From the NCBI GenBank assembly GCA_037693485.1, contig CM075345.1, forward strand, positions 118,628,001 to 118,692,000: 64,000 nt of DNA, in the 5' to 3' direction. Below, piece by piece: positions 44,261-53,527 of the stretch. The notes under the pieces are model-generated. The model saw only the letters and a list, made by a program, of their open reading frames with translations, ran no database searches and was not told the origin of the DNA. Source of the stretch: Kitagawia praeruptora. Lineage: Eukaryota > Streptophyta > Magnoliopsida > Apiales > Apiaceae. Position numbers and translations under genes: made by a program. Each line of letters begins with the position of its first letter. The stretch's first letter is position 1.

Positions 44261-44626
44261 CTGAAGGGGTCCATACGCCTTAATATCATAAGGCTCATCC
44301 TCTGTAAATATATGTAAATATTTAGCTTTAGTACGAGCCCTGTGAGAGGTTTATACTTGTGCATAATATCTCTTGTTTCTTACGCCGAGTTAGCTCATGT
44401 AAGCTTAGAGATGCGGTGCATTTGTGTTATTCCTCTACGGAAAAATTGAAACTAGAGTTGTCAGGGAGATAAGATTGAAGAATTGAAGGACTCGCCCTCC
44501 GCATAGAATCTTGAAGATGAGGAACGAGGACGCGCCCTGAAGAGGAAAAGTTACAAAAATTTTGGTGTTGTTTAAGATTGAAATTCCATGCTTCATCTTT
44601 GATTTTACATGGAATTGGGGGGTAGT

Positions 44627-45654
44627 TGTTATGCCCAAAATTCGGTTCGGGTATTCTAAAATGGATCCGGATCAGATACGGGTTCAATTTGGGGATTTTC
44701 ATGATAAATTAGGGTTTTGGCACAGATTGAAGAAACTAGGCCGCGCCCTCACTTTCCTTATAGGGATGGCGCGCCCTAATTGATACTTCCATATCAGAGA
44801 TTTCTACTCAAGCTGGAATTCTACTCAAGATGGAATTCTACTCAAGTTTTTATAGTTTTTAATGAAGGATTCTACTTAAGCTTGGATTCCACTCAAGCTT
44901 GGATTCCACTCAGGCTTGGATTCCAGGAGATATTGAAGAATTCCCTCCTGTCGTATCTCAGGAGGGGGATGTCCGTCGCAGAAGGCCTCCAGGGGTTTGC
45001 CTGGATATAAGGACCCTTCTTAGACACTAAGGGCGCGCCCTAAGGTGGAAAGATGGGGACTTTCTGGTGTGTGCTTTGGGAGCTCTGTTCCTGTAGCCAA
45101 TGGGCGCGCTCTCATTGGGGAACTTTGGAGTAATCCTGCACTTTGCACCCAAAAGCTCTGGATCACCTGTCCTGCTATCTGGTGGGTGGTTCTCATTCGG
45201 GGGACAGGGATGCGTTCTGCACTTGGGGTAAACCACGGCTATACCTGCATCCTTGAAATCAAGAAATAGCTGGTAGCGGATAGGACTAGTCCTCGACGGG
45301 GGAAGTTTCCTTATTCGTGAAGTCTTGAGATCCTGGATGAGCCTTGGGCCTTTGTGGTTAGGCCTCATAGTAGAACATTCCGGAAGCTAGTTCGTCAATC
45401 CAAGCCCAATTGAGTTTCTTGCTCTCCAAGAACTACGTGGGCTTGATCCTCTATAAATACAGAGGTACGTAGGCAAATTGAGGGGGATGGAAGCGAAGAG
45501 CTACGAGCCACCACCAAGAACCCTCTCAATCTCAGCCCCCAATTCATCACAGCCACCACACTCCGGTGACTTATCCGGCGAAGAACCACCATCATGGATC
45601 TTGATTCCGGTGACGTACCTCAAATTTTGTTGTTACCAAATTCCTCCGTCAACA
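44627..45654 (+). repeat. Right LTR of the GC-rich element
   Basis: 1,028 bp, TGTTATGCCC to CCGTCAACA, uninterrupted. Differences from the split left copy seen by eye lie near 44,670, 44,744, 45,188, 45,413, 45,557, 45,579 and 45,644. The TATAAATA box is at 45,452-45,459. Confidence 0.92.
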
Positions 45655-45934
45655 GTTAGTTTTAAAAATAATCCAATAAATATGAATTGGATATTTTCGG
45701 ATTAAAAATTCCTTTGATGATATTAATAAATATTATTTGAATATTTATTAATAAGTTGAATATTATTTTCAATTGAGGATTGTGATTGATTATTTATTTA
45801 ATAAATATTATTTAAATATTTATTAAATATTCTAAGTTGATTATTTATTTAATAAATATTATTTGAATATTTATTAAATATTCCAGGATGATTTACAAAT
45901 CATATTATTTATTTCAAAAGTTATTTAAAACTTT
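45655..45934 (+). other. Solo-LTR fragment between nested insertions
   Basis: AT-rich, with three copies of a motif of about 60 bp built on 'TTATTTAATAAATATTATTT'. It lies between the GC-rich element and the CACTA element and is the middle piece of the 22,906-53,527 insertion. Confidence 0.6.
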
Positions 45935-46189
45935 CACTACGCCATAAACGCACAAATGCAACGCCATGTTTACTGTTGCTTTAGGCCAAAAAAGCATTGC
46001 GTTAGACCAAATGCAACACCAGGGGGCGTTGCATCCGCCACCGTCCTGTTAGACCCCCTAAGGCAACGCTTTCTGGCATCTAAAGCAACATCAATAAGCG
46101 TTGCATCTGACATGTAATGCAACACTAGAGCATTCAAATGCAACACCAAAAGGGCGTTGCATTTGACATTGGCTAAAATTACAATTCCA

Positions 46190-46440
46190 CGTCACTAAGT
46201 GGGTCCCACTAGCTTGCCACGTCATCAATGGGTCCAGCTGGCATGCCATGTCAGCAACAGTACAGCTGGCATGCCACGTCAGCAACAGTATACAGCTGGC
46301 ATGCCACGTCAGCATGTGGGGCCCACTTGCCATGTCAGCATATGGGGGCCCACGTGCCATGTCAGCGATGGGGCCTATCATGCCACCTCAGCAATGGGTC
46401 CCACATGCCACGTCAGCACTAGGGCCCACAGCTATGTAAT
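46190..46440 (+). repeat. Left subterminal repeat array of the CACTA element
   Basis: At least eight copies of TGCCACGTCAGCA or near variants (TGCCATGTCAGC, TGCCACGTCATC), mostly separated by GGGCCCA or GGTCCCA words. Short ORFs across it are repeat by-products. Confidence 0.8.
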
Positions 46441-46733
46441 GCAACGCTTTTATTTTATTTGCTTTTTAAAACACTGGTATCTTATCAAAAGCAACACTAT
46501 ATTTACCTAATGCAACACTAAAATATCTAATACAACACGGAAAATATCAAATGCAACGCTTTAATAACTAATTTTACAATATTCTACATCCCATCCAAAC
46601 CGTACAACAAATGCATCAAAATCATACTAACACCTAGCTAATAAACACATTACAAATTCTTCAAATGTACCAAAGTGCTAACACCAAGCACATACAATCA
46701 AGTCTTTAATTTAAAAGTAAAAAATGAGATAGG

Positions 46734-46868
46734 CTAAATAGAAAGGGAATCTTCTGCTGCTCTTAAACCAGTAGGCACACCAAAATTAGCAATTAATATA
46801 ATTATATCAGCTACATCATTCTGCTTCGGGAAAGAATGAACTTTTGACGTAGCTCTAGCTTGGTCCAT
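46734..46868 (-). other. Small ORF (44 codons) inside the CACTA element, unassigned
   Basis: Reads MDQARATSKVHSFPKQNDVA to RAAEDSLSI. I do not recognise it. It lies between the left subterminal array and the Rab2 exon and could be an exon of a captured gene or chance. Confidence 0.25.
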
Positions 46869-47173
46869 AACTACCAGCTGGCCTTACATAGACCTGCAGT
46901 TTAGTAAGAGTATTAGTCAAGTTAGGCTAAATATAGGGTCTGCTTGTTAACTCACTTATAATTTAGTTTCAAGTAGCAGTCCAAATTAACTTATAGTCTG
47001 CTCGTCACAAACCAACTTATGTCCAAAAATTTACTTCTAGGTTAAAACTTAATAATTCAGATTTGAGATGATTAAGTCAATTACTTAAGTATGATTTCAG
47101 GGATATAAAATAAACGTGGCTAACAGATATACACCTTATCAAACTCTCAAAATGAACAGAGAACAAAATGTAC

Positions 47174-47256
47174 CTAGTTAAATCATAAACCAGAAGCGCT
47201 CCTGCTGCTCCTCTGTAATACGACCTAGTGATGGATCTGAAGGATTCTTGCCCAGC
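47174..47256 (-). pseudogene. Captured exon of a Rab2-type small GTPase
   Basis: 83 bases with a proper acceptor (TTTTAG) before and a GT donor (GTACAT) after. They encode AGQESFRSITRSYYRG and AAGALLVYDLTR. This is the switch II region of plant Rab2/RABB1 GTPases, just after the conserved WDT. No other Rab2 exon (P-loop, NKxD) is visible nearby, so it is a fragment captured by the CACTA element and not a working gene. The preserved splice sites show it was taken from genomic DNA, not from an mRNA copy. Confidence 0.85.
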
Positions 47257-48346
47257 CTAAAACAAAGCAGATATTTCACCACCAAGTCATTTTACATAAA
47301 TATATTAAGCAGCAAACCACTAAAAGTAGAACAAAGACCAAATTACAATTCAACACTGACATATGAAACATAATCCGGATATGAAACTAAATTATACATA
47401 ATTCAGATACCAAACTTAATCCTACATAACAGGATATATTTCAGAAATAAAATCTACCGAATGTAGACCAACATTCTTAAATTGCATAATCTAATTCATG
47501 TTACCGAGTATATATATCCCAGGCCAAATGGAATTTTAGAATTACAAGCCATAAATGAAAACATATAACACACATACTTTCCGAAAATTACTACGGAACC
47601 AAATCCTTACCAGCTGCTAGCCTGCTATACTCTCATCCAGACTATCCTTGAATCTTATGAGAATCTAGTTTAGGATCTGAGCATATCGTAATATAAGCTA
47701 TGTATCATAAGGGCAATGCTAATACTTATCAAGTCAAACTACAAACAAAAAGCAAAAAATAAGAAAAAGAAACACCTAAAATTTACTTCCTACCTGTCGA
47801 GTTGACAATTAAGTCATTCTATATTATTCTTTATGCAGGTTAAATTTAATGATTTAATTTGAATACTTACAAGATTTACCCAAACAAGATATGCACTGAA
47901 GACAATTAGTTTATTATTAGCATATCAATGAGAACATATCCATTTTGTAGTGTGCTCGAGCATCTCTTAACAGATAGTTACAAATTTGACTTGATGTAAC
48001 TTAGAACTATATTATTGTCATACATGTACAAGTATACAACGCATGCTAATAAACTAATCACCACCTGAAACTGCTATTAGAATGTGACATGGTCATCCAA
48101 GCTTTCAAAGTAGAATAAAATTCATTAACTATTGATGTGGACACCAAGTATTTTGCATCAACTAGCAACCTAGATTCTCTCCTGCAATAAGCAGCCTGCT
48201 AACGAAACAAATATAATTGAAAGCGTAAAGGCATCATAGTTCATATCCCATTCACAGGCATATTTATGAATCATGTCTACCCTAGTGTAGTTTTTATTGT
48301 AATCGATAACACAACTTTACAGCTGAGTCAGAAAAAATATGCTTAC

Positions 48347-48580
48347 CACGAGGGTCTTTCTGGCTACTGGCATCAGATGTTGGAAAACTCAATTCTGCAA
48401 GAACAGCATCAAGTTCAGCAAGCTCCTTTTTTTTAGTTCTTTCTTTGATAGTTGCGTCTTTAGGTGCTTCCACAGGTTTCTCAACTATTGGCTCCTTCTT
48501 GGCTGGCACTTCGACCTCATGGTCATGCTCTTCTTCGTTGTCATCATCAACTTCATCAATCTCTTCTTCTTCACTTTCAA
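48347..48580 (-). pseudogene. Captured exon of an acidic/lysine-rich protein
   Basis: An open exon bounded by TATAG acceptor (48,581-48,585) and GTAAGC donor (48,341-48,346). It encodes ESEEEEIDEVDDDNEEEHD, then PAKKEPIVEKPVEAPKDA, then KKKELAELDAVLAELSFP. The acidic stretch followed by a KKKELAELxAVLAEL helix looks like part of a conserved plant protein whose name I cannot give with confidence. No start codon lies in the exon. It is unrelated to Rab2, so at least two gene pieces may be combined. Confidence 0.6.
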
Positions 48581-49643
48581 CTATATATCAGGGTGCATAG
48601 TCATAATTAAATTCCAAACAGCACATAATTTAGAATTAACACAATAAGAGCAGTTAACTAGTACTTCAAATACTGTTGCTAATTTTATTCATTCAACAGG
48701 ATAAAATTGTCAATACTCATATAGATGACTAAGTCAACATATTGCACACATACAAATCAAAACATATTATTCATTTTACAGCAGTTAGCACTCAACAGGT
48801 ATAAATAAAAACTAGTTAAATTTTTTCAAACATATCTTAAGCACTAATTGACTCGATAAATCATTAATTAAAGACATTTCGTAGATAACTACAAAGTACT
48901 GAATTAAGTTCACATAATCATCGAAAACCAAGACTCATGACCTTTTAATATTAAATCAGTTACACAACTTTAACTCCCACTAGTAACATATAACATTTAA
49001 TATGCAAATCGACCGAAGATTACACAGAACCACTTCATCAAGGGGATTACGAGGTTACCTGAGCCCAAGAAAGGTAAACAGTTACTCAGGACTTACCTGG
49101 TTAACTCAATTGCGGATTGAATTAACCTCCGAGTCAGTTCACTGAGTTGTAGCCGAGTTGCCCGAGTCGACTCACTGAGTTGTAATAGATCGGCCGAGAA
49201 ACAACCGAGTTTGTGATGATTCCATTACTAATTTCTTGTTTCTTTACTTAAAATCACATCTCTTGAATGAATCGATCACCTGTAATCAATTTCTCATGGA
49301 AACTCGTTAGGGTTTTGAAAATATTCAACAAAAACAAACGGCGAGTGTGTGTTTGTGTGTATTTAAAGTATATATATGTCGAACTTGAGTTTGTAAATCG
49401 ATGTAAGAGCAAGATTGAGAAACAGATCTGAGAGATAGAGAAAGAGGTGATTGTTGTACATAGTAAAATTTATAAATTGAGTCTATCTAGTGGAGGTGTA
49501 GTGCCTGTATATTGAGATTGAGAGCAGTGTTTTGGGGGGAAGTTATAAATTTTTAGGGAAAAGTTGAGGGCGCCCAAATTTGTGACTCTAAATTTACACC
49601 TCGTAACGCGTGTTGTGTTTTCCATTAATATAATTTTATGTTA

Positions 49644-51213
49644 CTAGCGTTATACCCGTGAAATGCACGGGTTGTTTTGTAACTATATTATAAAAAATTT
49701 ATTAATATAATTTTTTGCATAATTTTTTTAATGTTTTTTTTTTATCTAATAATTTTTTTTATGTTGTTTTAGATTATACTTTTCATATTAAATAATAGTA
49801 AAATAATAATTGGTAAAAGTTACTTATAATAATAATTGATGAATTTGTTCATATTAAATTTTATATTTTTGTAATTTTCAATTTTTGAATTTGTGTTATG
49901 TTATAATATTTTAATTTTATATTTTGTTTGTTTAATGGGTTCTTAAATCTTTTTACAACCATAGTATTGCGTCAATATTTTTCGTAAAATAATAATATGA
50001 TGAAATAGAAATATTGTTTTTCAATATAATTTCATTTTTTTTTGTTTATTTGTGTTTATTTTTTAATATAAATTTAAGAAATGTTTTTATTGAAGAATTT
50101 ATAAGTAAATATTTTATGTTATAATATTTATTATACATGATATACTTGAGACATTACACATTCACGTTTTTTTATATATTTATTATATAACTTAACATTA
50201 TTTTTTTATATTAGGAGTTTTAAATTTCTTGTTTTATGGTTTTAGGTTACTTTTTAATTTATTTGCAACATTAGTGCCGAATCTATTTATTTTTAGCTTG
50301 ATTTTAGAAACACGTAAAATATAAATGTAATTTTTTTATTATATTCATTTAATTAATATTTTTTAAATGACTTTTATGTGGTATTTGTTTTTTTTTTTTG
50401 TAAATTATATTCTATAATTTAGTTTAACATATTTTTTTTGGGATGGTTTTTATTTTATTTTCTTAAATTTTATATGAGATACTTGAAAAGGTACTACATT
50501 GGTATTAGTATTTTTTTTAATATTTTGTTATATAAAATACGTGGTAATTTAAGAATATTTTAAAGTTTTTTTTACATGTATTTAACATACGTGGTTATCT
50601 AATAATTATTTAAAATAATTTGTTATATTTATATGTGTGGATTTTTTAGGTGTTTTTGAACTTTTTTAAAAATAATACATGGTATTAATTTGTTATATTT
50701 ATTTGAAATTTGATATTTCTGGTTATGTTTATTTATTTGTTTTTGGGATATTATGTGAAAATATGTTATAAAATTCTTTTTATTTTGAAAAAGGGTACTT
50801 TTTTAAGTTTTTGTGTTAGTTTTTTTGTTCTATTTGCATTATTTTTGAGTTTTTTTGTGTATTTTTGTTTTCTAAATTTATTATATCTTTTAAATTAGTG
50901 TTTGCTTTGTAGATCACAATTTATTGATTTATGTGCCACTTTCAAACATCAATTTTTTTTCATTTAATATTAAAAAATTTTGCACTTATTTTCAACATGT
51001 TTTTGTGTTTGTTTTTATTTATTTAAATTATATTAGTGTTTGCTGTGAATTATAGTTTTTTGCTTTTAATTTTTTTTATTGTTTATTTTGTAGATTATAT
51101 TTTGTTTTATAAAACAGTAATTGTTATGAAGTAAAAAAAAAATACTACTATAAATATGTTTATATTTTACAAATTGAATAAACAAATTGTATTTGTTCAT
51201 ATTTTTATATAGA
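49644..51213 (-). mobile_element. Non-autonomous Helitron inside the CACTA element
   Basis: The minus-strand 3' end is CTAG (49,644-49,647) followed by T, with hairpin CCCGTG-AAATG-CACGGG at 49,655-49,671. The 5' end TCTATATAAAAATATG starts at 51,213 after an A. 1,570 bp, extremely AT-rich, no ORF of note. It sits exactly at the left edge of the 249-bp repeat array, so it inserted after the CACTA arm had formed. Confidence 0.8.
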
Positions 51214-51214
51214 T

Positions 51215-51960
51215 GGGTCCCACAACTGCCACGTCAGCATTTATTAAAAATTAAAAAAAACCTAATGGAACGCTTTTAAACAGCAAATGCAACACCTCTT
51301 TCACCTAATGCAACGCTTCTGCCACGTCAGCCAATGACACGTCAGCAAACGTGGGTCCCACATTTGCCACGTCAACAAAAGTTGGCCCCACACTTGCTAC
51401 GTCAGCACCTGTAGGCCTCTGCCACGTCACCCTGGTAGACCCCACACTGCCACGTCACCCTGTGGGTCCCACAACTGCCACGTCAGCATTTAGTAAAAAT
51501 TCAAAAATACCTAATGCAACGCTTTTAAACAGCAAATGCAACACCTCTTTCACCTAATGCAACGCTTCTGCCACGTCAGCTAATGACACGTCATCAAATG
51601 TGGGTCCCACATTTGCCACGTCAGCAAAAGTTGGCCCACACTTTCCACGTCAGCACCTGTGGGCCTCTGCCACGTCACTCTGGTGGACCCCACACTGCCA
51701 CGTCATCCTGGTGGGTCCCACAACTGCCACGTCAGCATTTATTAAAAATTCAAAAATACCTAATGCAACACTTTTAAACAGCAAATGCAACACCTCTTTC
51801 ACCTAATGCAACGCTTCTGCCACGTCAGCCAATGACACGTAAGCAAATGTGGGTCCCACATTTGCCACGTCAGCAAATGTGGGCCCCACACTTGCCACGT
51901 CATCAAATGCCACGTCAGCACGTGTGGACCCCACTGCTGCCACATCAGCATTTTTTAAAA
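51215..51960 (+). repeat. Right subterminal array of the CACTA element, 249-bp tandem units
   Basis: The block GGGTCCCACAACTGCCACG recurs at 51,215, 51,464 and 51,713, a constant period of 249 bp, with a partial further unit after 51,847. Each unit has several CACGTCA-containing words and two or three AATGCAACGC/AATGCAACAC words. Short ORFs here are by-products. Confidence 0.85.
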
Positions 51961-52158
51961 TTAAAAAATATCTAATGCAACGCCTGCTGCTAGTGTTGCA
52001 TTATGTGAAACACCGTGGATCAAATGCAACACTAAATTATATGTAATGCAACACCAGTTCAAGTTCTGTTTTGTTAGACCCAAAATTTCATACCTAACGA
52101 AACACTTTCACTGAAACACTTTCTAAAAGCGTTGCATATGAGCATTTATGGCGTAGTG

Positions 52159-53527
52159 TTTAAAAATTATTTTAAATATTTTCTGATAGTCGAAAAAGTA
52201 TTTAAAAATAGAACGGGTTCCCATTTCTTCACTGACTATAGCTTCACTCATCGAAAAGTATCGCTACCTCGCTCAAACTTATCAAAACTCGGGAACCCAA
52301 GGTTTTGGGAGCTAGTATTAATTATTTTCTCCCTTCGCTACCAACAAGAAATGCACCCTACCTAGTAAGGAGGGGCTCAGGTTTGACTAAACACTCAAAA
52401 CTCCGACCAACTCCCAAGTTATGTTTGATGAAGCGATTCTTAGTAATTGAAATCTGTTGACTAAAGTCAACCCACACATCAGAGTTACTTTCTCAATTAC
52501 TCATTGAAGTAAAGTTAGTAATGATTATCAAACCAGTCGTCAAGTTTTGTGCTTGGGGGGAACTGAATTAAATTCTGTTCCTACGATGCATAGAATTCTA
52601 TAAGGGATTGGAAGAAGAGGGGGCATCGCCTTTGAGCGTAGTCCAAATATTAAGGCCCATATGCGGTCAGGGTGCAACCCGATAAGGGAACGTCGTCCTT
52701 CTACTAGTAGAGAAGCAGAGGCACGGTATATTGGCTAATCACCAGATATCGTGGAAGAGGCTCCAGCATAATCCCATTCTTCCAATTGGAATTGTACTGC
52801 AACACTGTAATGAAAGCCTAGGTGCTCAATTACCGAAAGTGTTGACAGAATGATGAACTATTCAAAGTACATCAGAAATTCTTCGTTATATTTCTGGATA
52901 AAGAATGAAATGTTTAATGATGATACAATATCAGTATACGATATGTCATATGGTTTACGTTAACAAAAGTACTTTGAAAACTATTATTATATGGCTGAGC
53001 TGTATTGCTCACTCAAGTTTTTCTTTTATATATACCACCACACAACAACAGATAAGCATGACAAGAACAAGGCAGACCCCCCGTAAAAGCGTGCTAACCG
53101 GTTAGCAATATAGGAGACTATTTACGAGGCAGGTGCCGAGGCCGCACCCAGTAGCATTACCACAGGTGAGCAGACTAAGTTGGATAGGTTTACAGCTTAG
53201 GTTGGTTAGGTTTATTTACAAGCGTGACTTGTGTAAGCTTCTGAAAACCAAACCGTATTGTGGCTGTAGATGCCGCCTTAGATGGTAATCCTTTTAAGTT
53301 GAACTTTTAAGATTATGACAATTTGGGTTTGTAATATCTATTTCAAGATGGTTGTAATAACTTAGTAACATTTTAATTTCGTCTCTGAGCCTATAATCTG
53401 TGAATGTTATGTTTGATTGAGGGGTCACGACATGCTAAAATGAAGATGAAGAATAATGTTTATTAAAATGGGAATTAAGGACAAAGTGACAGCCTGGATC
53501 TCCGACCCCGGGTCTAGGGGTGTTACA
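52159..53527 (+). other. Right part of the probable solo LTR
   Basis: 1.37 kb from the CACTA target duplication to the terminal TGTTACA. A short frame at 53,058-53,105 (MTRTRQTPRKSVLTG) has no support as a gene. No LTR pair, primer-binding site or pol sequence was seen. Confidence 0.55.

Larger units (their letters stand above)
25210..45654 (+). mobile_element. GC-motif-rich Tat-like LTR retrotransposon, degenerate interior
   Basis: LTRs of about 1,028 bp (TGTTATGCCC...CCGTCAACA) with duplication GTTAG (25,205-25,209 and 45,655-45,659). The primer-binding region TTGGCGCTAGAAGGAGGGG follows the left LTR at about 38,215, and a polypurine tract GGAATTGGGGGGTAG precedes the right LTR, so it reads on the plus strand. 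The left LTR is split by an Athila element (25,774-37,743). Net length is about 8.5 kb. The gag, protease and RT remnants are full of stops and frameshifts, yet the LTRs differ at only about 7 positions by eye (0.7%). It was therefore probably mobilised in trans after its coding region had decayed. Confidence 0.88.
45935..52158 (-). mobile_element. CACTA (En/Spm-type) transposon carrying host gene fragments
   Basis: Terminal inverted repeats CACTACGCCATAAACGC and, from the right end, CACTACGCCATAAATGC. The 3-bp duplication TTT flanks it (45,932-45,934 and 52,159-52,161). The subterminal regions are packed with AATGCAACGC/AATGCAACAC and TGCCACGTCAGCA motifs, as in CACTA elements where such repeats bind transposase. 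I find no transposase ORF, so it is non-autonomous. It contains a Rab2 exon, an acidic-protein exon and a later Helitron insertion (49,644-51,213). Net length is about 4.65 kb. Strand is set by the captured fragments. Confidence 0.9.
22906..53527 (+). mobile_element. Probable solo LTR (about 3.9 kb net), insertion in the Tat pol gene
   Basis: Starts TGTAAGAACC and ends GGTGTTACA (TG...CA with inverted ends). It is flanked by TACCA on both sides (22,901-22,905 and 53,528-53,532), exactly inside the Tat RNase H. After removing the nested elements 25,210-45,654 and 45,935-52,158, about 3.94 kb remain (22,906-25,209, 45,655-45,934, 52,159-53,527). I see no gag, pol or internal LTR pair, which fits a solo LTR or a non-coding LARD-type element. 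The terminal 'GGGTGTTACA' style is common in Tekay/Del LTRs; that lineage assignment is a guess. Strand is arbitrary. Confidence 0.65.

Noticed and set aside
53058..53270. Short basic ORF (MTRTRQTPRKSVLTG)
   Set aside because: Too short, quickly stopped, no recognisable domain, and inside the solo-LTR-like sequence.
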